A stretch of 64,000 bases of DNA from Streptomyces tanashiensis (GCF_014648895.1 NZ_BMRZ01000003.1:310001-374000); one strand, 5' to 3'; shown: positions 8,420 to 17,249, counted from the stretch's first letter. Notes: generated by a model not told the origin, from the letters alone. Translations and numbers: made by a program.

Positions 8420-8830
8420 TCACTTCTCGGCGCACTCCGCGCACGTGCCGAAGATCTCGACGGTGTGCGCCACGTTCACGAAGCCGTGCTCCGACGCGAT
8501 GGTCTCGGCCCACTGCTCCACCATCGGGCCCTCCACCTCCACGGCCTTGCCGCAGACGCGGCAGACCAGGTGGTGGTGGTGGTCGCCGGTCGAGCAGCGG
8601 CGGTAGACCGTCTCGCCGTCGCTGGTGCGCAGCGCGTCCACCTCGCCCGCGTCCGCGAGGGACTGGAGCGTGCGGTAGACGGTGGTGAGGCCGACGGAGT
8701 CGCCGCGGTGCTTGAGCATGTCGTGCAGCTCCTGGGCGCTGCGGAACTCGTCCACCTCGCTCAGTGCCGCCGACACGGCGGCCCGCTGCTTGGTCGAGCG
8801 GCCGCGTACGGGGGGTCCTGCCGTCGCCAC
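8420..8830 (-). CDS. zur: Zinc uptake regulator Zur (Fur family)
   Basis: 136 residues, a zinc-dependent repressor of zinc import genes. The winged helix is at residues 12-80 (STKQRAAVSAALSEVDEFRS; SVGLTTVYRTLQSLADAGEV). The metal-sensing part includes the DHHHHLVCRVCGKAVEVEGP stretch and a C-terminal CAEC pair, giving the structural zinc site of two CxxC motifs. The adjacent znuB-znuC-znuA genes and Zur-box-like palindromes before znuA support Zur rather than Fur or PerR. The 72-nt gap to znuB permits co-transcription or its own promoter. Confidence 0.93.
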   Translation of the reverse strand: MATAGPPVRGRSTKQRAAVSAALSEVDEFRSAQELHDMLKHRGDSVGLTTVYRTLQSLADAGEVDALRTSDGETVYRRCSTGDHHHHLVCRVCGKAVEVEGPMVEQWAETIASEHGFVNVAHTVEIFGTCAECAEK

Positions 8831-8902
8831 GGGGGCCTCCTTGGATGCTTGTCTGCCCCCGCCATTCTGCCAGTCCCCCGTGCCCCCGGGATCAGTCGCG
8901 GA

Positions 8903-9796
8903 TCAGACCTTCACGTCGTCCGTCGGCCGCCGGGTGGCCGGAACCTGTGCGTCGCAGTCCCGGGTGGCCGCTTCGGCCGCCCGCGCCCGCCGCTTGGCGA
9001 GCGGGGTGGCGAGCAGGGTCAGCACGATGAAGATCCCGATCGCGTACAGCACGATCGTCGCGCCGGGCGGCACGTCCTGGTAGTACGAGGTGACCGTGCC
9101 GGCCAGGGTGACGGTGATGCCGGTCGCCACCGCGAGGACGAAGGTCGCGCGGAAGGACTTCGACAGCTGCTGGGCCGCCGCCACGGGCACCACCATCAGC
9201 GCGCTGACGAGCAGCAGGCCGACGACCCGCATGGCGACCGTGACGGTCACCGCGGCGGTGACCGCGATCAGCAGGTTCAGGGCGCGCACCGGCAGGCCGG
9301 TGACCCGGGCGAACTCCTCGTCCTGGCTGACGGCGAAGAGCTGCTTGCGCAGGCCGACCGTGACGAGGACCACGAAGGCGGCGAGGACGCTGATCGCCGT
9401 GACGTCCTCGGTGGAGACCGTGGACAGCGAGCCGAAGAGGTACGAGCTGAGGTTGGCGTTGGAGCCGGTCGGCGAGAGGTTGATCAGCAGGACGCCGCCC
9501 GCCATGCCGCCGTAGAAGAGCAGCGCGAGCGCGAGGTCGCCGCGGGTCTTCCCGTACGCGCGGATCAGCTCCATGGCGACCGAGCCGGCGACGGCGACGA
9601 GGGTCGCCATCCAGACCGGGCTGGAGTTCAGCAGGAAGCCGAGGCCGACGCCGGTCATGGCGACGTGGCCGATGCCGTCGCCCATCAGGGCCTGGCGGCG
9701 CTGGACGAGGTAGATGCCGACGGCGGGCGCGGTGATGCCGACGAGGACGGCGGCGAGGAGCGCCCGCTGCATGAAGGCAGGTTCGAGGAAGTCCAT
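8903..9796 (-). CDS. znuB: Zinc ABC transporter permease ZnuB
   Basis: 297 residues, an ABC-3 family permease with about eight hydrophobic segments. Examples are FMQRALLAAVLVGITAPAVG, the MGDGIGHVAMTGVGLGF block typical of metal permeases, LALALLFYGGMAGGVLLIN, and NLLIAVTAAVTVTVAMRVVG. It forms the membrane channel for zinc delivered by ZnuA and powered by ZnuC. The gene begins 2 nt after the znuC stop. The C-terminal tail (KRRARAAEAATRDCDAQVP) is hydrophilic and cytoplasmic. Confidence 0.93.
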   Translation of the reverse strand: MDFLEPAFMQRALLAAVLVGITAPAVGIYLVQRRQALMGDGIGHVAMTGVGLGFLLNSSPVWMATLVAVAGSVAMELIRAYGKTRGDLALALLFYGGMAGGVLLINLSPTGSNANLSSYLFGSLSTVSTEDVTAISVLAAFVVLVTVGLRKQLFAVSQDEEFARVTGLPVRALNLLIAVTAAVTVTVAMRVVGLLLVSALMVVPVAAAQQLSKSFRATFVLAVATGITVTLAGTVTSYYQDVPPGATIVLYAIGIFIVLTLLATPLAKRRARAAEAATRDCDAQVPATRRPTDDVKV

Positions 9797-9798
9797 GG

Positions 9799-10590
9799 TC
9801 AGGTCAGCAGTCCCGTGCGGAGCGGCTCGCCGGCCGCGTGCGGATGTACGTGGTCGTGGCCCGGCAGCGCGTGCTGGCCGAGGGCCTCGGGCGGCGGGCC
9901 GTCGTGGACGACGCAGCCGTCGCGCAGGACGACCGCGCGGTCGATGAGGGGCTCCAGGGGGCCCAGCTCGTGCAGGACGAGGAGGACGGAGGTGCCGTCG
10001 GCGACCTGCTCGCGCAGGGTCGAGGCGAGGATCTCCTGGCTCGCGAGGTCCACGCCGGCCATCGGCTCGTCCATGATCAGGAGTTCGGGCCGGGAGGCGA
10101 GCGCGCGGGCGATCAGGACCCGCTGGTGCTGGCCGCCGGAGAGCGCGGAGACGGAGTCCCTGGCGCGGTCGGTAAGACCGACGAGCTCGATGGCGCGCTC
10201 GACGGCGGCCCGGTCCTCCCGGGTCGTCCAGCCGAACCTGCGGCGGGAGAGCCGGCCGGAGGAGACGACCTCGCGGATGGTGGCGGGGACGCCGGCGGCG
10301 GCGGTGGTGCGCTGCGGCACGTAGCCGACGCGGGCCCAGTCGCGGAACCGCTTCCGCTCGGTGCCGAACAGCTCGATCGTGCCGCCGGTCAGCGGGACCT
10401 GGCCGATGATCGCGCGGACGGCGGTGGACTTGCCGGAGCCGTTGGCGCCGAGCAGGGCGACGACCTCGCCGCGGTTCACGGTGAGGTCGACGCCCCGGAG
10501 GACGGGGCGGGCGCCGAGGGCCGCCGTGGCTCCGCGGACGGAAATGACGGGCTCGTCGCTCACGAGTGCCTCCTGCTGTGCTGTGGTCAC
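9799..10590 (-). CDS. znuC: Zinc ABC transporter ATP-binding protein ZnuC
   Basis: 263 residues with a complete ABC ATPase: Walker A LLGANGSGKSTAVRAI, Q-loop VGYVPQRTTA, signature ALSGGQHQRVLIARAL, Walker B ELLIMDEPMAGVDLASQ and switch His in LLVLHELG. The C-terminus (HALPGHDHVHPHAAGEP) is His-rich and may bind metal. The ATG overlaps the znuA stop by 4 nt, so the three transport genes are translated as one unit under the znuA promoter. Confidence 0.94.
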   Translation of the reverse strand: MTTAQQEALVSDEPVISVRGATAALGARPVLRGVDLTVNRGEVVALLGANGSGKSTAVRAIIGQVPLTGGTIELFGTERKRFRDWARVGYVPQRTTAAAGVPATIREVVSSGRLSRRRFGWTTREDRAAVERAIELVGLTDRARDSVSALSGGQHQRVLIARALASRPELLIMDEPMAGVDLASQEILASTLREQVADGTSVLLVLHELGPLEPLIDRAVVLRDGCVVHDGPPPEALGQHALPGHDHVHPHAAGEPLRTGLLT

Positions 10591-11552
10591 TTGGCGCCGA
10601 GGGCCTTCTTCAGCGCGGCGAGGTTGGACTGCATGACCTCGATGTAGTCATCGCCCTTGGACTTGTCCGTGATTCCCTCCAGCGGGTCGAGCACGTCGGT
10701 CTTCAGACCGGTGTCGCCGGCGAGGGTCTTCGCGGTCTTGTCGCTCGCGAGGGTCTCGAAGAAGACGGTGGAGACCTTGTCCTTCTTCGCGATGTCCTGA
10801 AGTTCCTTGATGCGGGCGGGGCTCGGCTCGGACTCGGGGTCGATGCCGGTGATGCCCTCCTGCTCCAGGCCGTACCGCTCGGCGAGGTAGCCGAAGGCGG
10901 AGTGGGTGGTGATGAACGTCTTCGTCGCGGTGTTCCTCAGGCCCGTCTCGAACTCGGTGTTCAGGTCGCCGAGCTTCTTCACCAGCGCTTCGGTGTTCTT
11001 CCTGTAGTCGGCGGCGTGGTCCGGGTCCGCCTTCTCCAGGGCGCTGCCGACGCCCTGGGCGACCTCGGCGTACTTCACGGGGTCGAGCCAGATGTGCGGG
11101 TCGGCGCCGGCCTCGGACCCGTGGTCGTGCCCGGCCTCCTCGCCCGCGTGGTCGTGACCGACCTCGGCGCCGTGCTCCTCCAGCTTCGTGAGGGTGGAGG
11201 CGTCGACGGTGTTCTTGACGCCGGCCTGGGCGATGGCGTCGTCGACGGCGGGCTGGATGCCCTTGAGGTAGAGGACGACGTCGGCCTCGCCGAGCTCGCC
11301 GATCTGCTTCGGCTTGAGCTCCAGGTCGTGGGGTTCGACGCCGGGCTTGGTGAGCGTGTCGACCGCGACGTGGCCGCCGCCTATCTGCTCGGCCAGGTAC
11401 TGCATGGGGTAGAACGACGCCACGACGTCCAGCTTGCCGTCGCTTCCCTTGTCCGCCGCGTCGGAGGTTCCGGAGCAGGCGGAGAGGGAGACGATGCCGA
11501 GCGCGACGGCTCCGGCGAGGGCGGTGCTGGGTATCAGGCGACGTACGTTCAT
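10587..11552 (-). CDS. znuA: Zinc ABC transporter substrate-binding lipoprotein ZnuA
   Basis: About 321 residues from the ATG at 11552; in-frame ATG (11561) and TTG (11570) codons lie upstream. The lipobox is LGIVSLSACSG, so the protein is lipid-anchored outside the membrane. Family features are DVVASFYPMQYLAEQIGG, PHDLELKPKQIGEL, a His/Asp/Glu-rich metal loop (EEHGAEVGHDHAGEEAGHDH), DPHIWLDPVKYAEV, and TTHSAFGYLAERYGLEQEGI. It captures zinc for ZnuBC. Candidate Zur boxes cover or directly precede the start region, so zinc repression is expected. Confidence 0.94.
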   Translation of the reverse strand: MNVRRLIPSTALAGAVALGIVSLSACSGTSDAADKGSDGKLDVVASFYPMQYLAEQIGGGHVAVDTLTKPGVEPHDLELKPKQIGELGEADVVLYLKGIQPAVDDAIAQAGVKNTVDASTLTKLEEHGAEVGHDHAGEEAGHDHGSEAGADPHIWLDPVKYAEVAQGVGSALEKADPDHAADYRKNTEALVKKLGDLNTEFETGLRNTATKTFITTHSAFGYLAERYGLEQEGITGIDPESEPSPARIKELQDIAKKDKVSTVFFETLASDKTAKTLAGDTGLKTDVLDPLEGITDKSKGDDYIEVMQSNLAALKKALGAK

Positions 11553-11566
11553 GACACTCATTTTCA
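11552..11566. promoter_or_regulatory. Zur box 1 at the znuA start
   Basis: TGACACTCATTTTCA matches 13 of 15 positions of the Streptomyces Zur consensus TGAAAATCATTTTCA as I remember it. It abuts the chosen znuA ATG, so bound Zur would block initiation or early elongation. Confidence 0.75.
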
Positions 11567-11573
11567 ACAAAAC

Positions 11574-11588
11574 TGGAAACGGTTGTCA
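11574..11588. promoter_or_regulatory. Zur box 2 upstream of znuA
   Basis: TGGAAACGGTTGTCA matches 10 of 15 consensus positions, keeping the TG...CA ends. It begins exactly 22 bp (two helical turns) from box 1, so the dimers would bind the same DNA face. Confidence 0.5.
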
Positions 11589-11729
11589 ATTGCCTTCCGT
11601 GTGGTCCCTCCCACGCGGGCCCCTCGGGCGCCCTCGCGGGCCCCGGTCGCAGAACCGATTTGATACGGGGGGTGCGGGCGCCGGTAACCTGAGGCATTCG
11701 CACTTCGTCGTCGTAATGAAGAGAGCACC

Positions 11730-13109
11730 GTGGCCGCCGACAAGATCGACACCATCGTCAGCCTGAGCAAGCGCCGTGGCTTCGTTTTCCCCTGCAGTGA
11801 GATCTACGGCGGTCAGCGCGCCGCCTGGGACTACGGGCACCTGGGCGTCGAGCTCAAGGAGAACATCAAGCGCCAGTGGTGGCGTTACATGGTCACCGCG
11901 CGCGAGGACGTCGTCGGTATCGACTCGTCGGTCATCCTGGCCACCGAGGTCTGGGAGGCCTCCGGCCACGTCGCCACCTTCACGGACCCGCTGACCGAGT
12001 GCACCTCCTGCCACAAGCGCTTCCGCGCCGACCACCTGGAGGAGGCGTACGAGGAGAAGCACGGCCGTCTCCCCGAGAGCCTCACCGACCTCAACTGCCC
12101 CAACTGCGGCAACAAGGGCACCTTCACCGAGCCCAAGCAGTTCTCCGGCCTGCTCTCCACGCACCTCGGCCCCACCCAGGACACCGGCTCCGTCGCGTAC
12201 CTGCGTCCCGAGACCGCCCAGGGCATCTTCACCAACTTCGCCCAGGTGCAGACCACCTCGCGCAAGAAGCCCCCGTTCGGCATCGCGCAGATGGGCAAGT
12301 CCTTCCGGAACGAGATCACTCCGGGCAACTTCATCTTCCGCACGCGCGAGTTCGAGCAGATGGAGATGGAGTTCTTCGTCAAGCCGGGCGAGGACGAGCA
12401 GTGGCAGGAGTACTGGATGGAGCAGCGCTGGAACTGGTACACCAACCTGGGTCTCCGTGAGGAGAACATGCGCTGGTTCGAGCACCCGCAGGAGAAGCTC
12501 TCCCACTACTCGAAGCGCACCGCCGACATCGAGTACCGCTTCTCCTTCGGCGGCAGCGAGTGGGGCGAGCTCGAGGGCGTCGCCAACCGCACGGACTACG
12601 ACCTGACGGCCCACTCCAAGGCCTCCGGCGCCAGCCTCACCTTCCTGGACCAGGAGTCCAACGAGCGCTACACGCCGTACGTCATCGAGCCCGCGGCCGG
12701 TGTCGGCCGCGCGATGCTGGCCTTCCTGCTCGACGCGTACATCGAGGACGAGGCCCCGAACGCCAAGGGCGTCATGGAGAAGCGCACGGTGCTGCGCCTC
12801 GACCACCGCCTCGCCCCGGTCAAGGTCGCGGTCCTCCCGCTCTCCCGCAACGCGCAGCTCTCCCCGAAGGCCAAGGGCCTCGCGGCGGACCTGCGCCAGA
12901 ACTGGAACATCGAGTTCGACGACGCCGGCGCCATCGGCCGCCGCTACCGCCGTCAGGACGAGATCGGCACGCCGTACTGCGTCACCGTCGACTTCGACAC
13001 CCTCGAGGACAACGCGGTGACCGTGCGCGAGCGCGACACCATGAAGCAGGAGCGCGTCTCCCTCGACCAGATCCAGGGCTACCTGGCCAGCCGCCTGATC
13101 GGCTGCTGA
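11730..13109 (+). CDS. glyS: Glycine-tRNA ligase (class II, single chain)
   Basis: 459 residues from a GTG with GAGAG upstream; the length is right for the alpha2-type enzyme. It charges tRNA-Gly. Visible features are [20 protein letters not shown] at the N-terminus, a zinc-like site with two CxxC pairs ([16 protein letters not shown]), the motif 2 region [20 protein letters not shown], the glycine site [16 protein letters not shown], motif 3 with [10 protein letters not shown], and a C-terminal anticodon domain ([10 protein letters not shown]). It is divergent from znuA and ends before a strong terminator. Confidence 0.96.
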   Translation: MAADKIDTIVSLSKRRGFVFPCSEIYGGQRAAWDYGHLGVELKENIKRQWWRYMVTAREDVVGIDSSVILATEVWEASGHVATFTDPLTECTSCHKRFRADHLEEAYEEKHGRLPESLTDLNCPNCGNKGTFTEPKQFSGLLSTHLGPTQDTGSVAYLRPETAQGIFTNFAQVQTTSRKKPPFGIAQMGKSFRNEITPGNFIFRTREFEQMEMEFFVKPGEDEQWQEYWMEQRWNWYTNLGLREENMRWFEHPQEKLSHYSKRTADIEYRFSFGGSEWGELEGVANRTDYDLTAHSKASGASLTFLDQESNERYTPYVIEPAAGVGRAMLAFLLDAYIEDEAPNAKGVMEKRTVLRLDHRLAPVKVAVLPLSRNAQLSPKAKGLAADLRQNWNIEFDDAGAIGRRYRRQDEIGTPYCVTVDFDTLEDNAVTVRERDTMKQERVSLDQIQGYLASRLIGC

Positions 13110-13125
13110 ACCCTCTGATCGCGGA

Positions 13126-13173
13126 CACGCGGAAGCCCCCGGTTCCTCCGAAGGAGCCGGGGGCTTCCGCGTG
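13126..13173. terminator. Bidirectional terminator after glyS
   Basis: A perfect 17-bp stem (CACGCGGAAGCCCCCGG and complement) continues through a G.T wobble and four more pairs to a CCGA loop. It lies between the convergent glyS and VC0807-like genes. Confidence 0.93.
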
Positions 13174-13176
13174 CCG

Positions 13177-13872
13177 TCAGGCGGTCGCCGCGCCGGCCGC
13201 CGCCTCCGCCTCGGCCGCGCGGCGGGCGCCCTCCGCCGCGCGGCGCTTGCCGAACCAGGCCGTCCACACGCCCAGGGCGCCGAGGACGCCGTAGATCATG
13301 ACCGGGCTGAGCGTGACCATGGTCTTCGTCGGCAGCGCGTACGACAGGGCGATCCGGACCAGCGCCTCGGCCACGTACGCCACGCCCCACACCAGCGTCA
13401 TCGTGCGCATGGTGGAACGGAAGCCCTCGAACTGCCACATGCCGTTCCACCAGGCCGTGCTCGCCGGGGTGCCGTCGGTCGCGAACTTGCGGCCGAAGTA
13501 GAACATCAGCGGGCGCGGGGCGAGCAGCGTCCCCAGGCAGAGCAGGCCGAACAGGCCCGTCACCGACGAGTCCTTGATCAGGAGCGCGCGGGCGGTGTGC
13601 GCGCCGACGAGCGAGACCACGGCCGTGATCACCAGGAAGACCAGGGTGACCATCGCGAACTCGTCGATCTTGCGGCGCCAGGCCGCCATGATCGCGGTGT
13701 CGAGAACCGGCCACGCGCTGCTCAGGAGCAGCGCGGAGAACTCGGACCAGCCGTGGTCCTCCGTCAGCGTGTTGTACGTGAGGATCGGCGCGACGACGTT
13801 GAGGCCGATCGTGAGGACCCAGCCGATCGCGGAGGAACCGCCTGAGCGGGCCGGCTTGGCGGGTGTGGACAT
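13177..13872 (-). CDS. VC0807-family membrane protein
   Basis: 231 residues with about five or six hydrophobic segments: AIGWVLTIGLNVVAPILTYN, FAMVTLVFLVITAVVSLVGA, SVTGLFGLLCLGTLLAPRPL, TLVWGVAYVAEALVRIALSY and VMIYGVLGALGVWTAWFGK. The W-P-V-L-D and apolar-RPLMFY pattern resembles VC0807/DUF3159-like intracellular septation-type membrane proteins. The C-terminus is an Ala/Glu/Arg helix (RRAAEGARRAAEAEAAAGA). Function unknown. It stands alone on the minus strand. Confidence 0.75.
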   Translation of the reverse strand: MSTPAKPARSGGSSAIGWVLTIGLNVVAPILTYNTLTEDHGWSEFSALLLSSAWPVLDTAIMAAWRRKIDEFAMVTLVFLVITAVVSLVGAHTARALLIKDSSVTGLFGLLCLGTLLAPRPLMFYFGRKFATDGTPASTAWWNGMWQFEGFRSTMRTMTLVWGVAYVAEALVRIALSYALPTKTMVTLSPVMIYGVLGALGVWTAWFGKRRAAEGARRAAEAEAAAGAATA

Positions 13873-13989
13873 GGTTCCCCCTGGGAGTGCTGACGGTCGC
13901 GGTGCGGGAGAACGCTAGTCATGCACCGGACAGGGAAGGGGAAACTCCAAGCCAAATGATCTTCAAAAGGGATGCGCGGGACGCGTTTC

Positions 13990-14580
13990 TCAGGCCTTGA
14001 GTGCCCGCTGCACCAGGGAGACGACCGCGGTGAACGCGTCCTCGGCGTCCGGGGCCGACCAGTCGGCGGCGTGCGCCGGGTTGTGGAAGCGGTCCGTGGC
14101 GTCGAAGACCGCGCGTGCGGTCGCCTTCACGTCCCGCTCCGGCGCCGCGAACAGGCCCTCGCGGTGACCGTCCTCCAGGATGCGGGCGATCTGCTCGACG
14201 AGGTGCTCCTCGTGCCGGTCGACCACCGCGCTGTTCTCGCCGATCAGCACCTGGAAGGTGGCCATCAGCTCCGGGTCGCCGCCCGCCTTCTTCCGCTTCA
14301 GGGCGAAGAGGGCCGTGAGCCAGCCGGTCAGCCGCTCGTCCGCCGGACCCTCCGCCTCGACGTACGGCACGAGGGCGACGATCGTCCGCTCCAGCCAGCG
14401 CTCGGTGACGGCCTCGCGCAGCGCCGCCTTCGTGCGGAAGTGGCGGTAGACGCTGCCGTGGCTGACGCCGAGGACCCGGGCCACGTCGACGACGGTCGCC
14501 TTCGCCGGACCGTAGCGCCGCAGCACCTCCTCGGTGGCTTCGAGGATGCGCTCTGCGGTCAGGGTCTCGGTGGCGGCCAT
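13990..14580 (-). CDS. TetR-family transcriptional regulator
   Basis: 196 residues. The N-terminal helix-turn-helix (residues 8-55) reads RILEATEEVLRRYGPAKATV, VDVARVLGVSHGSVYRHFRT and KAALREAVTERW. The ligand-binding core is Ala/Leu-rich with no recognisable ligand. It begins 17 nt after the aldo/keto reductase stop on the same strand. Between them lies a GACAG-TAC-CTGTC palindrome, and TGACAG half-sites recur in a second palindrome before the reductase gene, so autoregulation and control of the reductase are likely. Confidence 0.92.
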   Translation of the reverse strand: MAATETLTAERILEATEEVLRRYGPAKATVVDVARVLGVSHGSVYRHFRTKAALREAVTERWLERTIVALVPYVEAEGPADERLTGWLTALFALKRKKAGGDPELMATFQVLIGENSAVVDRHEEHLVEQIARILEDGHREGLFAAPERDVKATARAVFDATDRFHNPAHAADWSAPDAEDAFTAVVSLVQRALKA

Positions 14581-14586
14581 GAAGAG

Positions 14587-14599
14587 GACAGTACCTGTC
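14587..14599. promoter_or_regulatory. Palindrome before the tetR gene, candidate TetR operator
   Basis: GACAG and CTGTC are perfect 5-bp arms around TAC, ending 6 nt before the TetR start codon and overlapping the reductase stop. TGACAG is shared with the palindrome at 15661-15682. Confidence 0.6.
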
Positions 14600-15638
14600 A
14601 GTGCTCGCTGTCCAGGTGGGCCATCTGCGCCGCCGGGTAGCGCTCGCCGGCCGCCGCCCCGGCCGGGACGGCCTCCTCGATCGCGGCCAGGTCGGCGGCG
14701 TCGAGCGTGACGTCCAGGGAGCCGAGCGCCTCCGCGAGCCGGTCCCGGCGCCGGGCGCCGACGAGGGGCACGATGTCGGCGCCGTGCCGGGGGCCCTGGG
14801 CGAGGACCCAGGCGATCGCCGTCTGGGCGACCGTGACGCCCTTGGACTCGGCGACCGCGCGCAGCCGGTCCACCAGGTCCAGGTTCCGGCCGAGCTTCTC
14901 GCCCTGGAAGCGCGGGGACATCCCGCGGAAGTCGCCGGGGCCGAGCTGCCGGTCCCGGGTGAAGTGGCCGCTGATCAGGCCCCGGGACAGCACCCCGTAC
15001 GCCGTGACGCCGATGCCCAGCTCACGGGCGGTGGGCAGGATCTTCTCCTCGATGGACCGGGAGATCAGGCTGTACTCGATCTGGAGGTCGGCGATCGGGG
15101 CCACGGCCGCCGCCCGGCGCAGGGTGTCCGCACCGACCTCGGAGAGGCCGATGTGCCGCACGTGCCCCGCCTCGACCAGCTCGGCGATGGCGCCGACGGT
15201 CTCCTCGATCGGTACGTCCGGGTCGACGCGGGCGATCCGGTAGATGTCGATGTGGTCGGTGCCGAGGCGCTGGAGCGAGTACGCCGCGAAGTTCTTCACG
15301 GCGGCCGGGCGGCCGTCGTATCCGGTGAAGCCGCCCTCGACCGTGCGCAGGGCGCCGAACTTCACGCTGGTCAGCGCCTGCTCGCGGGCGGCGGCGGGCG
15401 CGGTGCGCAGCGCCTCGCTGATGAGCAGCTCGTTGTGGCCCATCCCGTAGAAGTCGCCCGTGTCGAGCAGGGTGACGCCGGCGTCGAGGGCGGCGTGGAT
15501 CGTCGCGATCGACTCGGCGCGGTCGCTCTCGCCGTACAGCGCGGACATGCCCATGCAGCCGAGGCCGAGTGCGGAGACGACGGGGCCGGTGGTGCCGAGG
15601 TGACGGGTGGGGACGGGGTTCTTGGCTGTGGTGGTCAT
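14598..15638 (-). CDS. Aldo/keto reductase
   Basis: 346 residues from the ATG at 15638, giving the normal start MTTTAKNPVPTRHLGTTG; a GTG at 15683 would add 15 unusual residues. It is an NADPH-dependent reductase of the YccK/AKR13-like branch. Features are LGLGCMGMSALYG, catalytic Asp and Tyr in LLDTGDFYGMGHNELLIS, catalytic Lys in ALTSVKFGALR, and the C-terminal cofactor block VPLVGARRRDRLAEALGSLD. The His of the family DHxDIYxxH motif reads IYRIARVDP, a variation. It is paired with the TetR gene behind it. Substrate unknown; detoxification of a carbonyl compound sensed by TetR is a reasonable guess. Confidence 0.92.
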   Translation of the reverse strand: MTTTAKNPVPTRHLGTTGPVVSALGLGCMGMSALYGESDRAESIATIHAALDAGVTLLDTGDFYGMGHNELLISEALRTAPAAAREQALTSVKFGALRTVEGGFTGYDGRPAAVKNFAAYSLQRLGTDHIDIYRIARVDPDVPIEETVGAIAELVEAGHVRHIGLSEVGADTLRRAAAVAPIADLQIEYSLISRSIEEKILPTARELGIGVTAYGVLSRGLISGHFTRDRQLGPGDFRGMSPRFQGEKLGRNLDLVDRLRAVAESKGVTVAQTAIAWVLAQGPRHGADIVPLVGARRRDRLAEALGSLDVTLDAADLAAIEEAVPAGAAAGERYPAAQMAHLDSEH

Positions 15639-15660
15639 GGAACAACCATGACATGTGCGA

Positions 15661-15682
15661 TGACAGATTTCAATATCTGTCA
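15661..15682. promoter_or_regulatory. Operator palindrome before the aldo/keto reductase
   Basis: Perfect 8-bp arms TGACAGAT and ATCTGTCA with a 6-bp AT-rich spacer (TTCAAT), in a 64-bp intergenic gap, 23 bp before the reductase ATG. A typical TetR-type operator; it shares TGACAG with the site before the tetR gene. Confidence 0.75.
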
Positions 15683-15702
15683 CTCCATCTCCGTGTCCGG
15701 TC

Positions 15703-17139
15703 CTACTTCACCGTGCGGGGGAGACGCAGGCTCAGCAGCAGCGTCAGCACCACCACACCCAGCTGGACCAGCAGCGTCGTCCGCAGCGCCGAGCCCATGT
15801 CGGCCGGCGAGGAGGCCAGCGAGAGGAAGAGCGAACCCAGCGTCGCGACGCCCAGCGTCAGCGCCGACTGCTGCGTGGTCACCATGACCCCGCTGCCCAC
15901 GCCCGCCCGCTCCGACGGGACCTCGGAGAGCACCACCCGGAACAGCACCGGCAGCTGGAGCCCCTGGCCGAGACCCGCCACCGCCATGCCCGGCACGAGG
16001 TCCCAGACGGACAGCCCCTGCCAGTCGTGCCCCACCGACCAGGCGAGGGCGGCGATGCCCAGCCCCTGGAGCAGCGCCCCCACCGGCACGACCCGGGTGC
16101 CCCAGCGCCCCACCAGCCGCGGCCCCGCGAGCGAGGCGCCGAAGAAGGCGAGCGCCATCGGCACCAGCGCCAGGCCCGAGGCCACCGCGCCCATCGCCAG
16201 GCCCTGCTGGAGCGCCACCGCGATCACGAACATGAAGCCGCTGAAGCCCAGCGAGAGCGGCAGCACCACCACGAGACCGCGCCGCAGCGGGACCAGGGCC
16301 AGCAGGCTCGGCGGGACCAGCGGGGTGGCGCCCCGGCGGTCCGCCCGCCGCTCCACCCACCAGAAGGCCCCGGCCGCGAACGGGAACACCGCGAGCGACA
16401 CCCAGGTCCACAGCGGCCAGCCCGCCGCCCGGCCCTCCGTCAGCGGGGCCAGCAGGGTCAGCAGCGCGAGCGCGAGGAGCAGCGTGCCCGGCACGTCCAC
16501 CGGCGCCGGCCGGTCCGAGCGGGTCTCCGGCACGGTACGGAGGGCGAGGAACAGCCCCGCCACCGCCACCGGCACGTTCACCAGGAAGACCGCACGCCAG
16601 CCGGAGCCCGCGATGTCGGCGGTGACGAGCACCCCGCCCAGGATCTGGCCGCCCGCCATCGCGAGACCGGCGGTCGCCCCGTACAGGCTCAGCGCCTTCG
16701 CCCGGCGCGGTCCCTGGGTCGAGGAGTGGATGGTCGCGAGGACCTGGGGCAGCATCAGCGCCGCCGCCGCGCCCTGCGCCACCCGGGCCGCGACGAGGGT
16801 CCAGGCGTCCGGGGCGAGGCCGCAGGCGAGCGAGGTCAGCCCGAAGGCGGCCATGCCGGCGAGGAAGAGCCGGCGGCGGCCGAAGAGGTCGCCGAGCCGC
16901 CCGCCGAGGACGAGCAGCACCGAGTACGACAGGCCGTACCCGGCGACGACCAGCTCCAGGAGCGCCGGGCCGGCGGCCAGGTCGTGGTCGATGGAGGGCA
17001 GGGCGACGTTGACGATGAAGAAGTCGATGAGGGGGAGCGCGGCGCCGAGGAGGACGGTGAACAGGCCGAGGGCGCCGAGCGCCGGGGCTTGGTGCTCCGC
17101 CGGGTCGGCCGTACGGACGGAAGGGGAGGTCGTAGTCAC
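15703..17139 (-). CDS. MFS transporter, DHA2/14-TMS type
   Basis: About 478 residues from the GTG at 17139, with GGAGG upstream. Motif A is GGRLGDLFGRRRLFLAGMAA; DFFIVNVALPSIDHDL in helix 1 marks the DHA2 drug:H+ antiporter group. Helix 5 motif C lies in AGGQILGGVLVTADIAGSGW. About fourteen hydrophobic segments follow. It probably exports small toxic molecules. It is divergent from the MmyB-type regulator; the intergenic region holds two CCTGGTAC repeats that may be the regulator's sites. The reductase gene lies downstream. Confidence 0.9.
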   Translation of the reverse strand: MTTTSPSVRTADPAEHQAPALGALGLFTVLLGAALPLIDFFIVNVALPSIDHDLAAGPALLELVVAGYGLSYSVLLVLGGRLGDLFGRRRLFLAGMAAFGLTSLACGLAPDAWTLVAARVAQGAAAALMLPQVLATIHSSTQGPRRAKALSLYGATAGLAMAGGQILGGVLVTADIAGSGWRAVFLVNVPVAVAGLFLALRTVPETRSDRPAPVDVPGTLLLALALLTLLAPLTEGRAAGWPLWTWVSLAVFPFAAGAFWWVERRADRRGATPLVPPSLLALVPLRRGLVVVLPLSLGFSGFMFVIAVALQQGLAMGAVASGLALVPMALAFFGASLAGPRLVGRWGTRVVPVGALLQGLGIAALAWSVGHDWQGLSVWDLVPGMAVAGLGQGLQLPVLFRVVLSEVPSERAGVGSGVMVTTQQSALTLGVATLGSLFLSLASSPADMGSALRTTLLVQLGVVVLTLLLSLRLPRTVK

Positions 17140-17165
17140 GGGACCGAGCCTCCGCCTCCGCTCAG

Positions 17166-17198
17166 CCTGGTACCAGAGTCTCCTTATCCTGGTACAAG
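17166..17198. promoter_or_regulatory. CCTGGTAC direct repeats, candidate operator of the divergent MFS/MmyB pair
   Basis: CCTGGTACCAG (17166-17176) and CCTGGTACAAG (17188-17198) are 22 bp apart; the first contains the perfect palindrome CTGGTACCAG. They stand between two divergent genes, at promoter distance for both. Confidence 0.6.
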
Positions 17199-17249
17199 CA
17201 CTACCTGGAAACCGGCTGACCACCCCGGCACCCTGGAGGCATGACCGTC

